The translations under genes were made by a program, and so were the position numbers. Positions 32,871-42,800 of a stretch of 64,000 nt of DNA are shown piece after piece. Position 1 is the stretch's first letter. The number at the start of each line of letters is the position of its first letter. The notes beneath the pieces were generated by a model that searched no databases, was not told the origin of the DNA, and worked only from the letters and a program-made list of their open reading frames with translations. This stretch comes from Bathymodiolus brooksi. Lineage: Eukaryota; Mollusca; Bivalvia; Mytilida; Modiolidae. The stretch is from the NCBI GenBank assembly GCA_963680875.1, contig OY804588.1:77214829-77278828 (forward strand), written 5' to 3'.

Positions 32871-33540
32871 ACAGTATTGTCTGACTTGGAATTCAATATT
32901 GTTGCAGGAAGTTTGGTACTCAATTTTTTCAAACGGGTATCACAAATATCATTTATTCCTTATCATCTACGATCGTAAACAAACCTGAAAATTGTATTAA
33001 AAAATAGGAAATGAGATACTCGTGTGAAAAAATAAAGTAACAGTCTTCTATATAAAAAATAAGAATAAATAAATAAAAATAACACATATACCAAGCCAAT
33101 TATTTCGAAAACCAAATAGACACTTCATGTAACGAACAATACTCAGACCTAGACGCCCAGTGGTGAATTATCCTTTCATGATCTATCAAAAGCCGACCAA
33201 GGAGAAAAATAACAACATATGGCTTGCATGCAAACATGTTCACACCCAAGTGGGTATTACCATTCAACCAGTTTGTGCTCAAACCGTATACGCCAAGTGG
33301 CATACACACACTTCCGTGTATCGGTCCAAGAATTCCATTCAACTGCAGATATACAAGTGCACAGCCCAAGTGGGGTGTGATCTTATTTGTTCGAGGTGTA
33401 ATGTAGTTTTCTATCACGTCCGCGTTCTCACTGTGATATTTCTACTAAATAACCTGATAGTCAAATTCATGAAATGGTACATTTTATCCCACAAGTCACC
33501 CAATAGAAGGTCACTCTGCATTTATCCAGGCTTGTGACTG
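32871..33540. other. Stretch without a recognisable gene
   Basis: Open frames on both strands near 33100-33537 overlap one another and show no domain. A CACAAGTCACCCAA word at 33491 also occurs at 36956 in the Polinton-like block, and both are followed by CACT-rich sequence; it may mark Polinton-derived DNA. Confidence 0.35.
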
Positions 33541-33559
33541 GCTTTATTCAGAGGTTCCA

Positions 33560-33640
33560 TTAACCTTTTTTTTCTTTTTTTTTCTTTCTTTTTTTCTTTT
33601 TTTTTCTTTTCTTGTCTTTTTTTCTTTTCTTGTCACAACA
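33560..33640. repeat. Pyrimidine-rich (TTTTC-like) tract
   Basis: Low-complexity T/C tract at the 3' end of the protease remnant; it produces the lysine/arginine/glutamate run at the end of a minus-strand frame. Confidence 0.8.
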
Positions 33641-34213
33641 CACATTTCTGTACAATGTCCGTCGCTTCCAAGGGATTTTCTAAGAGTCTGGTGACGTCTC
33701 TCATGCCGTGTCTTGCACATCGATGAATGAGGTAAAAAAATGCAATAATGTCTAGACACGGTAGATCCTTCTTCTTGTATTCGAACGGTATTGTACATCC
33801 AATGAAGGCAATGTTTGTTCATGAAATTGACATAAGCGAATCCGTGTGGTGGACGTCCGATTATATCGTAGTATTCCCCTCGTGAGTTGGCGTCGATGTA
33901 TATAGCGACCCAGTGTTGTCCCATTCGATGGTCTGGATTCGTATTTCCCACAAGGGCCGCAGGTACGCTTAATAGTCTGGGTAATCTGTTTCTGGCATAT
34001 ACCCTTTAAACACCGGTCTGGAGTGGGGATGTTTTTGATGTATGTAGCGACCCCGTGTTGTCCCATTCGATGGTCTGGATCCGTATTTCCCGCAAGGGCC
34101 GAAGGTACGCTTAATAGTCTGGGTAATCTGTTTCTGGCATGGGCCCCCTTAAACACCGGTCTGGAGTGGGGATGTTTTTGAAATAGAGTGTCAATCTCTA
34201 TCGTATTCATTAT
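33640..34213 (-). pseudogene. Adenain-type cysteine protease, with internal duplication
   Basis: The frame opens with MNTIEIDTLFQKHP at 34210 and shows ARNRLPRLLSVPSA, then the histidine box MGQHWVAIYID, EYYDIIGRPP and a final STVSRHYC. In adenovirus-like maturation proteases the first Cys of the last box (xCGxxC) is the nucleophile; here that position reads Ser-Arg. A 142-bp tandem duplication (33901-34042 and 34043-34184) repeats the His-box region and, not being a multiple of three, breaks the frame. The enzyme would have processed capsid precursors. Dead by two independent lesions. Confidence 0.75.
33901..34184. repeat. 142-bp tandem duplication in the protease gene
   Basis: Two adjacent copies, each from (T/G)TAGCGACCC to GAGTGGGGATGTTTTTG, with about a dozen differences. 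The left copy is continuous with the downstream catalytic region and the right copy with the gene start. Confidence 0.85.
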
Positions 34214-35490
34214 GCACTGTGGTCAAACAAGATTTGTCTGTTTCTATCGATTTCGATCACGTTGTTAAATTCTGCACACAGGACGACGTTGATGTTCCCT
34301 GCCAGAGCTTCGGCTAAATGAATCTCCACACGTAAATTGCCCTGTTTTATCAGTTGAAACGTTCCCACTTCAGACATATCCAGAGTCAGACCGAATCCAA
34401 ATAAGATGTTTCCTTTAGTGTATTCCTCTCTGGAGATGGTATTTCCTTCGTCTTGATACGTCTTTCCCGTACTTGCATAGAATCCCATATAACTGCGAAT
34501 ATAACCTGCGTTTTCAAAGTCGGGTTGTAACGGTTTGGCGGGAATCTGTCGTCCGTCCACATTCAGTGCCACAAAATTGATCTTGTAGTGTTTAAAATTG
34601 AAAGGGATTTTCGTAATAGTCCCATTTAAGGCATCACTGTCCACGCAACCAATCACCAGTCTTTTCGGCAACCGTCCCAAAAACATGTTGTCTTGGACGT
34701 TATTCATGTTACCACGGGGAACCGTATCTACTTTGACTTCTACACGTCGGATGGGGTATTTACAGCTGGTCTTTTCCAAAGCTTTGACATGTCCCATTCC
34801 CACGCAGGAATTAACTGTACATTTCTCACAAATAAAAGGAGATCCTTGATTTTGATCTTATAGTTGTCAACATCGGTGATTAGGGCGAACACGTCTCGGT
34901 TTCGTCGTAATTTGATATTCAGATCGACGTGATTCAGTAAATATTTCTCTTGACAAAATAAATCCAAGTGTGGTTTTCCCATCATCTGTACAGATTTGCT
35001 TTCGGCCGTCAATGCTTTACGGGACGTGAATCCTTTGTTATCGGTTGTTCTCTGATGTCCCGGTGTATCCTTGTACCACATGACTCCCGTTAATTGAGAT
35101 TCTTTGGCAGCTGGGCCATAGCTGATTAATATTTCTATGTAAGCTATGTATGGTTACAAGCTGATCGGTTGGTGAAACCAGTTTTTCGTTGAGGTTAACA
35201 CTAACATCACTGAAGAGGGAATGCATCCATAAGTTGACAGGTCCAACGTCCGCTCCGCCATCCAATGCAGCATCGACGTCATCCACGATATGTGCTTCCA
35301 AAAACAGGTAAGTATTAGCCAAGTCGATATAGTCGTCTCCCGCCCCACTGACGGCAAATTCGTAAGGTCCTTGTTCCGTCAGAGCCGATGTCAATCCTTT
35401 CTGCTCCCAATACCCATGAGCCACACTGTTCTGTGTAGGTGGAACTTCAAATAAATCCAGTTCTGATTTCGTGAGTTGGGATATACAAAT
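34210..35490 (-). pseudogene. Polinton major capsid protein (double jelly-roll), broken
   Basis: Resembles the metazoan F54H12.2-like proteins, which are Polinton/adintovirus major capsids. Visible words: LTKSELDLFEVPPTQNS, YIDLANTYLFLEAHIVDD, VGPVNLWMHSLFSDVSVNLN, PHLDLFCQEKYLLNHVDLNI, then [37 protein letters not shown] and [19 protein letters not shown] near the C terminus. Length is about 420 codons over three frames; frames change near 35100 and 34800. The first conserved residues follow a TAA without an ATG in frame, so the start codon is also lost. It would have formed the capsid shell. Confidence 0.8.
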
Positions 35491-35497
35491 GTCATTC

Positions 35498-35893
35498 TTA
35501 TCTTAAAATGTCATTCGATGTGTTCGGTTGCTTGGTCTGCGGACGTCTGGTCTTTTCTTGCTTGGCAGGTCCTTTCATAGCTCGTTGTGCGGGGGGTCCT
35601 ACCGTGTCCATAGCTTTCTGGAGTAAGTTTTGTCCTGTTGATTTCGTGATTTTGCTGCCTGTTCGATATTTCTTCCTTGTTCTGCATATCCGGCAATGTT
35701 TAATCCCGTTTTTAAAGCCTAGGGTCTTTACTCCCTTTTTCAACAAAGGCATGGCTGCTTTAAAGAGTCCTCCAAAGATATTGCTAAGTCCATGTCCTCT
35801 TTGATAGCATCTTTCCGCAAATACTGGATATCTTTTTCCGGCCTGGTGTATGTGATCATCGTGGTATGCATTCTTTAGCAATGCCTGTACCAA
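35498..35893 (-). CDS. Small core-like virion protein of the Polinton block
   Basis: Open frame of 131 codons, the only intact gene of the block. It has a glycine-rich hydrophobic stretch GHGLSNIFGGLFKAAMPLLK followed by KGVKTLGFK and a basic C terminus (CRTRKKYR, TRRPQTKQP). Small proteins with GLG...F...LLKKG words next to the major capsid gene are called pX/pVI-like in adintovirus descriptions and are thought to be core or membrane-active proteins; that role is by analogy. The frame stays open upstream to about 35940, through DLVQALLKNAYHDDH, where it overlaps the end of a ~100-bp module shared with other elements. Confidence 0.6.
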   Translation of the reverse strand: MVQALLKNAYHDDHIHQAGKRYPVFAERCYQRGHGLSNIFGGLFKAAMPLLKKGVKTLGFKNGIKHCRICRTRKKYRTGSKITKSTGQNLLQKAMDTVGPPAQRAMKGPAKQEKTRRPQTKQPNTSNDILR

Positions 35894-35922
35894 GTCAGGG
35901 TCATTGCGGTGTTCAGAGCTTT

Positions 35923-36010
35923 CCGGTTGTTGACTGATTTTGTCTTATGAGTTTTGACTTTCCCTTTGTTAGATTGTTCGGAGTTCGGTAATTTTTTTAT
36001 TACCCTTATT
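35923..36010 (+). repeat. Shared ~100-bp module, copy in the Polinton block
   Basis: CCGGTTGTTGACTGATTTTG then TTATGAGTTTTGACTTTCCC and GGTAATTTTTTTATTACCC. It lies between the penton-like gene and the core-like gene. The match with the copy at 16469 runs about 50 bp further left, into the first codons of the core-like frame. Confidence 0.75.
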
Positions 36011-36040
36011 TCGTATCGTAACGATGAGTTGGTTTCATTC

Positions 36041-36770
36041 TAGAGATAATTCTTTTCGTTTTCTACAGTGAAGTGTCACCACCAATCAACCTTTTTCGAA
36101 TGGCACTATAGAGCCCGTGTCGTCCCTTATATCTATTTCCACGGTCTGAAATCGTCTTTGTAACAGGGAACAGTACTGTATCGGATCAAACACTCGGGTG
36201 ATCATTTCTCCGTTTCTTCCTTCCACCGGTACGATTCTCAATAACGGTACTTGAACATCTCCCACCATTATCGGTTCCACCAAGGGAAAATGCACGTACA
36301 GAGAATTTAATCCTTTCTCGACGTTCGCTACCCATTCTGAAACATAATCCCCCGCCGGGAATATAGCTTGTCTGAATCATAACATGGATTGTAATAAAGG
36401 ACTGATGATGACTTAACAATCTTTTTTCACTTTCATATCGATTTTATGATTAACTTCGTTGAAATCCATGTCAAATTTATTCTTGAGTTCCTTCCTGTGC
36501 TTTTTCCCCTCGATGGGGAATCATTTTGGCTGAGGAATAGTACCCATCCGGTAACAAGATCAAATACTATTGCAGTTTTGATTCCTTATAAAAGTAAACC
36601 TTCAACCAGGCTTCGTTATTCTTGACGTTATACCAAATGTGAAGATACTGTATCTCTACCAATCCGATTTCCCATGTTCCGTCCAGAACCGTTATTTTCG
36701 GCAATTTCGTCGTGTAATGATTCAACGTATTGTTCGGCAAGTAATTCAAGTATCTAGGCAGAGTCAGGTA
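36041..36770 (-). pseudogene. Penton-like minor capsid protein, broken
   Basis: The N terminus shows FYLTLPRYLNYLPNNTLNHY, LDGTWEIGLVEIQY and WYNVKNN; an ATG with one extra T just before FYLTLP puts the start out of frame. The middle (36560-36300) is scrambled over several frames. The C terminus has VEPIMVGDVQVPLLRIVPV, FQTVEIDIRDDTG and VPFEKG, a TGA at 36086-36088, then LVVTLHCRK. These words match the single-jelly-roll minor capsid genes that accompany F54H12.2-type capsid genes in Polintons. It would have closed the capsid vertices. Inactive. Confidence 0.75.
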
Positions 36771-36789
36771 AAAACATGCTTCTTCTTGA

Positions 36790-36935
36790 TCGTGGGGTTA
36801 GGTAACAGGTATCCCAGACAACTGCTCAACAAGTCCGCCCACAAGGTACTGTTCTCCGATTCGACCGTCAAGTTTTAAATGCTGAATACGATAACCATGT
36901 ACAGGTTGAGTACCTGACACAAACATAATACCTCC
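36790..36935 (-). other. Unassigned coding-like piece of the Polinton block
   Basis: A minus-strand frame of about 50 codons (words MFVSGTQPVHGYRIQHLKLD, EQYLVGGLVEQLSGIPVT, then TAA) ends just before the penton-like gene. It looks like protein but I do not recognise it; it may be the end of another Polinton gene. Confidence 0.4.
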
Positions 36936-37016
36936 GAACGTGGAGTCTTCTTTCCACAAGTCACCCAAGACGATACACTGTCCGTGTCACTCAGTGCCAT
37001 TCGCAAGACTGACATT

Positions 37017-37170
37017 TCAAACCGCGACGCCTCGCTTTTGTAGGTCATGTTTAAAGATCCAGCTGTTGAAGGAATCTGGATATCCGAGCCACTTGACTAA
37101 ATACTGAACTCTTCGTCCCTCTTTTCTGTTTTTCAAAATGTTTCGTGAAAACCACTGTTCGGTGTTTTTG
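37017..37170 (-). pseudogene. Integrase C-terminal chromodomain
   Basis: About 50 codons ending at a TGA (37017-37019): WFSRNILKNRKEG, VQYLVKWLGYPDSFNSWI. The YLVKWLGYP...SW pattern is a chromodomain, which ends the retroviral-type integrases of Polintons and chromoviruses. Next to Polinton capsid genes the first is the natural reading. The DDE catalytic core is not present to the right, where Y-type repeat begins. Confidence 0.75.
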
Positions 37171-37254
37171 GCTGTTGTAGATGAATTTTAACTCACATCT
37201 GTTCAAGTTTGGGAGAAAAATTCCGATTTAAAAAATCTGACAAAATCGTAGACA

Positions 37255-38450
37255 ATGGAAGAGCCATCAATTGAAAAATATCAGTAATTTAATTATACCA
37301 CCGTCTAGTTATCCATGTAGGAAAACAACTGTAAACATGAAGGTTAGTAAATTTTGCTATATTACATATGAATTTCCAATTTCCATTACTGACTTTCACT
37401 TCAAAATACAAGTTAGATTTGTCCTACTAGAAACGAAATAACTCATGAAAGCCATAGTTGGTATAACGTTTTAAAATAGGTAACATTATTTTCGTTTTAC
37501 TTAGTCTTTAGGCCTAATGCTAATTGTTAAATACGACATTTACATTCGAGGAGGGAATCGGACAGCCAAATTCTTGCGAATCCATAAGGCCACATTGATT
37601 TACAAAGTTACTGTAAATGCCCTCTTAGAATCGTACTAATTCCCCTATGCCATGTTAAATATGCTAATTATTTTAATATGAGCATAAAACAGGACGTAAC
37701 ATGGAATAATTATGTCTTAAGCATTATCGCCTCGAGTGCGGTACCCCCGATATAATATAGACCCGTTCGAGTCCAGGTCGGGTCAAACCAAAGGCTATGA
37801 CGTTGGTATTTATTGCTTCTTTGCTAAGAATGCAGCATTAAGGATTCAGAAAAAAACTGATTTGCTTAAGATCAGGATAATGTGTCCGAGTGGTGCAACA
37901 TATCTTCCAGTGACTGTTGTTGTTTCTTTTTTGTTTTGTTTTGTTTTGTTTTTTGTTTTGTTTTTTTGTTTTTTTGTTGTTTTTTTTTCGTGTTAATTTT
38001 TGTTATTTATTTGTTTGGGATTTTTTTATTCTATTTTTTTCGTTGGTCTGTGTCCACGAACTACGTCGCATGGACAGATTCAATATAATCAAGATTGTTT
38101 TAGCCACATTATTTTTAACACGCATTTTTGAAAGAAAAATAAAAAAATATTTGGTGGGTTGATTGCGTTCATAAATAGTACGGGAAGGTTTCGTGTTGGA
38201 CTACCTGTTAATTGCATACCAACTTTCATAGGTGCCATGACGCTTGCTGATTTGGTTAATAAAGGATCGTGGATCGTCGTGTTCCAAAGTGGTTAATTAA
38301 CTCCCTAAATCAGGTACATGTAGTTATGTTGTAAATTTTAAGATTTGTATAATAAATATTCATATTCCCCCACTCTATGTTAAAACTCACAATACAGTAT
38401 ATGATTTCCATGAATTATTTCTTAATTCATTAACAGTAATTTGGACTGTT
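37255..38450 (+). repeat. Partial Y-type unit with an insertion
   Basis: 37255-37630 matches 13752-14125 and 38070-38450 matches 14126-14500. The ~435 bp between (37632-38068), absent from the other two copies, contains a SINE and a T-rich tract. The unit then switches to X-type sequence at about 38460. Confidence 0.75.
37726..37920 (+). mobile_element. SINE, family 3, eroded
   Basis: GCCTCGAGTGCGGTA, B-box-like GTTCGAGTCCAGG, then GGGTCAAACCAAAGGCTATG, CTTTGCTAAGAATGCAGCATTAAG and AGGATAATGTGTCCGAGTGG match the element at 52852. The first part of the tRNA head is missing and the end is replaced by a TTTTTG-rich tract (37918-38040). Confidence 0.65.
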
Positions 38451-39716
38451 TCTTACCTGGGTTGGCAGGATATTTGTAAATTTTAAGACTTGTATTGTTT
38501 TGTTAAATATCCATATCCTACCATCCCATGCTACCACAACAGAAAACATAAAATATAAAAATATTCTACACAGAGCGACAAGCTTTTGGTGAAGCAATGA
38601 GCGGGGTGTGTTCAATTGATGATATATGCAGTATTTAGCATGTTCTACCCCAGAGCATGACCTTGGTGGACCCCAGATACTGGGCTATTTTATCTACCAC
38701 CCACCTCTCCAACTCAAAACATAGGATCTGCACCTGCCAATTTCTCCTTGGCATTATTTTTACAGCGAAATAAACAGTTCAAGAAATACTGGAGAAGAAA
38801 ACAAGAAAGAGGGCTGCAGTTCATATCTATAAAACGAGAGCAAACTCCAGTCACTGGGTGATCGACTATCCAAAATTGAGTTGTGAGAATAAATAAAACA
38901 TACGCGGACATTTCTATAAAAGTAACCATTCTCAAAAGAAAAGGAAAATATATTTGGGGGTTTATGACATTCTTAAAGAGGAGGGAGAGGGTCCAGTGTT
39001 CGAGCAATTTTTACTTATAAACAAGGTTCAGTTTCATAGGTGAATTAGTTCCTATGACAATGAAGATGACGTGTAAAATTTGATAATAAATGATCGTGAA
39101 TCGTCGTGGTCCTATGTGGTTACTTAACTCCCTTATTTGAAACAAATCAAGTATTTATGGTGTAATCATTTAAGGTAATGTGGACTGTTTCTTACCTGGT
39201 CTATTTTTCTACAGAATATGGTCCTATTCGTGGCCGGATCCTTGATTAGAAATGTATGTACTCCTTTCGGTCTGGCATTGTGGTAGACAGATGCCCGGGT
39301 TAAACTGACAGACAGGGACAATGAATTAAAATAACAAAGTTTAGATTAATGTGTTTATTTCTATTTATAACGTAGATATCAAATTACAATGTTGTCTGAT
39401 ACCGACATGGATGAATTAATATTTATTTATTGTTACTCTCTCTGGTGACCCATTATTGGTTTATGATGTACAGGGCCTATGAGAGGGGGTTCAACCTGGA
39501 CCCGGATAACCAAGAAGAGGAATGTGCATCTCTAAAGGGTTCCATAGCATTAGCCATAGCCATTTTTATTTTGAGGTATTCTCTCTCTTTAGGGGGGATT
39601 TTCAACTATTCTTAGATGATTTAGAAATATAACTATGTCAAATTCAGTTAGACTTCTGAATTCTGGTTGTTGATCATCATTCACATTTTACATTGTGGTT
39701 TTATTGGACCTCATAA

Positions 39717-39972
39717 GGGGTCCGGGTGGCTCAATGAGTTAGGTCGCTGGATCTAACAACTCATACAAGCCTATCACCAATACGGCGTGGGTTCGCGCCC
39801 GGCTTTGTAATTTACAACAATGGGTGCACTCGACTCGCAGCCGCAAGTTATAAAGTTTACCAGTTGTTTGCCCATGGTAGGTGGTTCTCACCGGGTACTC
39901 CGGATTCCTCCACCACTAAAACCGGTCGCCATGATATAGCTGAAATATTGTTAAAAGTGGCGTTAAAAACCC
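39717..39972 (+). mobile_element. tRNA-headed SINE, family 1, long form
   Basis: Copy of the 5526 element: head CCGGGTGGCTCAATGAGTTAGG, B box GGGTTCGCGCCC, CACCGGGTACTCCGG, tail CGCCATGATATAGCTG...GTGGCGTTAAAA. Its A and B boxes are the best preserved of the family here. Confidence 0.8.
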
Positions 39973-40354
39973 AAAAATGAAATCAAATCAATCTTGGACC
40001 TCATATTCTCAATTTTAAGAAGTGTCAGCTTGTCCCGTGCCATAAAGCAGTCTTGTTCCGCCTTGAAAAATTTCTCTTTGAAGCCCTGGGTATGTGTATA
40101 GAATAACAAATATATTATATTTAATATTAAATGTAGATTTATTTTTTTCAATTATCGTCAAATTTTTTCACTGCAGACTATAGGATATGGTCGGAAAACA
40201 TACCTTGCAGCAGATCGCAAGCCACACCTCTAAAAATTGATACTACTTATTAGGAGCAGATTGGTTTAAGTCGTCTTTCATGTGCAATCAGCATAACATG
40301 TCATATGGAACTCTCCTAGCAGGAGCCTTAGGACGACCTTTAAGTAACACCGTA

Positions 40355-40566
40355 GGGCTGTCGTGGTCGCGATCGTATGGTAGTTGGATTAGAGTTCGAA
40401 TCCCACTTAGTCAAGGGGTACTCTATACAACATTATATGATAAAGTGTGTAAGTGACTTGCGCAGGTCGGTGGTTTTCACCGGGTAATTCGGTTTGCTCC
40501 ACCAATAAAACTGATTGCCACGATATAACTGAAATATGAGTTAATGCGGCGTTAAACACCATAACC
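40355..40566 (+). mobile_element. tRNA-headed SINE, family 2
   Basis: Copy of the 6194 element with a better B box (GAGTTCGAATCCCAC) and tail GATATAACTGAAATATGAG...GCGGCGTTAAACACC. Confidence 0.8.
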
Positions 40567-40582
40567 AAGCCAATTTAAGCAA

Positions 40583-41280
40583 ACCACATCCATCATAACA
40601 TTGTGAACCATTTAAGCCTAATGACAACCCTTAAGCAAATTCCCAACCATCATACCAACGTGAACACCTGAGTTCAGCCCCAGTTTTTAGAGAGGTTTGT
40701 GTTGCTCAATCTTCAGTTTTCTTTGTAGTATTTTGTGGATCATTGTTCTTTTTCCTTTTGTCATTTTATTGTTTGTTCTTCCATTTACTGCTTCTTATTA
40801 CCCCTTTAGTATCTTCCATCTGTTGGAGCCTGGGTGGCTGAGTTAGGTCATTGGATCTAGCAGCTCATACAAGCCTATCACCAATACGGCGTGGGTTCGC
40901 GCCCAGCTTTGTAAATTACAAAAAAGAGTGCACTCAACTCGCAGCCGGAAGTGATACAGTTTACCAGTCGCCATGATATAGCTGAAATATTGATGAAAGT
41001 GGCGTTAAACACCAATAATTCATTCAAATTCTTCAATCTTTTCATAACAACTGGTCACCTATGAACATTCAAATCCGTTTGGAGTCACAGTTCAGCAGAC
41101 CAATCAGCGAGGAGCTTACTAGATCTTTAGGTATCAAGACTTTAACAATTCAAAGAGCTGTTGTCTGATTTGTCAATGTATTTAATTATCTTGCATATGA
41201 TTGGACGGTCAAAGATGAATGAAAGGTTACATGGTATGACCCCAAACAGGTGTTGTTAGATGTAAGTGTACTGTCAATCA
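40583..41280 (+). repeat. Long repeat unit X, copy 4 (start only)
   Basis: Matches 2697-3420 (tail repeat, SINE, following sequence) and then jumps at about 41275 directly to the satellite leader TCATCAATGCTACCC, skipping about 180 bp present in copies 1 and 2. Confidence 0.8.
40825..41013 (+). mobile_element. tRNA-headed SINE, family 1
   Basis: Copy of the 2940 element: GCCTGGGTGGCTGAGTTAGG, GGGTTCGCGCCC, CGCCATGATATAGCTG, GTGGCGTTAAACACC. Confidence 0.75.
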
Positions 41281-41297
41281 TCAATGCTACCCAATAA

Positions 41298-41832
41298 ACC
41301 ATATATCTGATCACATTACCATATATGCTATATATCTGACCACATTACCATATAGCCTATATATCTGATCACATTTCCATATAGGCTACATATCTGAACA
41401 CATTACCATATAGCCTATATATCTGATCACATTACCATATATGATATATATCTGATCACATTACCATATAGGCTATATATCTGATCATATTACCATATAG
41501 CCTATATGTCTGATCACATTTCCATATAGGCTACATATCTAATCACATTACCATATAGGCTATATATATGAACACATTACCATATATGCTATATATCTGA
41601 TCACATTACCATATATAGCATATATATCTGATCACATTACCATATAGCTCATATATCTGATCACGTTACCATATATGCTATATATCTGATCACATTACCA
41701 TATATAGCATATATATCTGATCACATTACCATATAGGTCATATATCTGATCACGTTACCATATATGCAATATATCTTATCACATTACCATATATGATATA
41801 TATCTGATCACATTACCATAAAGAATATATAC
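41298..41832. repeat. 29-bp AT-rich satellite, array 4
   Basis: About eighteen units, more mixed than the other arrays (ATATATAGCATATATATC variants). Right neighbour is the ~68-bp minisatellite, as in array 3. Confidence 0.9.
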
Positions 41833-42800
41833 GTGCATTCACCATGTACACGATTCTACATTTTAAAACTAACATCCCCACACACACCTCAAATTGCACA
41901 CGATAATTCACCATGTTCACCATTCTACATTGAGAACTATCATTCCCCCCACACACACACCTTAAATTACACACGTTCATTCACCATGATTTCGATTCTA
42001 CATTGGAAACTATCATCCCCCCACACATACACACACCTTATAATACACACGTTCATTCCCCATGTTTACGATTCTACATCTTGAACTATCACCCCCTCAC
42101 ACACCTTAAATTACACACGTTCGTTCCCCATGTTTACGATTCTACATCTTGAACTATCACCCCATCAAACACCTTAAATTACACACGTTCATTCACCATG
42201 TTTATGATTCTACATCTTGAACTATCATGCCCTCAAACACCTTAAATTACAGACGTTCATTCACCATGTTTACGAATCTACATCTTGAACTATCACCCCC
42301 TCAAACACCTTAAATAACAGACGTTCATTCACCATGTCTACAATTCTACATCTTGAACTATCACCCTCTCAAACACCTTAAATTACACACGTTCATTCAC
42401 CATGTTTACGATTCTACATCTTGAACTATCACCCCCTCAAACACCTTAAATTACACACGTTCATTCCCCATGTTTACGATTTTACATCTTGAACTATCAC
42501 CCCCTCAAACACCTTAAATTACACACGTTCATTCCCCATGTTTACGATTCTACATCTTGAACTATCACCCCCTCAAACACCTTAAATTACACACGTTTAT
42601 TCCCCATGTTTACGATTCTACATCTTGAACTATCACCCCCTCAAACACCTTAAGTTACATACGTTCATTCGCCATGTTTACAATTCTACATCTTGAACTA
42701 TCACCCCCTCAAACACCTTAAATTACACACATTCATTCACCATGTTTACGATTCTACAACTTAAACTATTACCACCCATCCCCAACCACACACACCTTAA
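41833..42800. repeat. ~68-bp minisatellite, long array
   Basis: About fourteen units; in the central part the period is 68 bp (unit starts at 42361, 42429 and 42497). Core words ACGATTCTACATCTTGAAC, TATCACCCCCTCAAACACC and TTAAATTACACACGTTCATT. Central units are nearly identical, outer units diverged, as expected of an array that expands in the middle. Confidence 0.9.

Larger units (their letters stand above)
33540..37180 (-). mobile_element. Polinton/Maverick or adintovirus-like remnant
   Basis: Minus-strand gene order: integrase chromodomain (37170-37017), an unassigned piece (36935-36790), penton-like minor capsid (36770-36041), core-like small protein (35893-35498), double-jelly-roll major capsid (35490-34210), adenain-type protease (34213-33640). 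This combination is diagnostic of Polintons and the related adintoviruses. Polymerase B, packaging ATPase, the integrase core and terminal inverted repeats are not seen in the window. All genes except the small core-like one are broken, so this is an old inactive copy. The right edge meets a Y-type repeat at about 37200. Confidence 0.8.
38473..40580 (+). repeat. Long repeat unit X, copy 3 (partial)
   Basis: Corresponds to 3950-6416, starting after the satellite, with an internal deletion at about 39228 where TATTCGTGGCCGG joins sequence separated by ~300 bp in copy 1. Contains two SINEs. Confidence 0.8.

Noticed and set aside
33100..33537. Overlapping ~105-125 codon frames on both strands
   Set aside because: They overlap each other, show no motif and sit in sequence without other coding signs.
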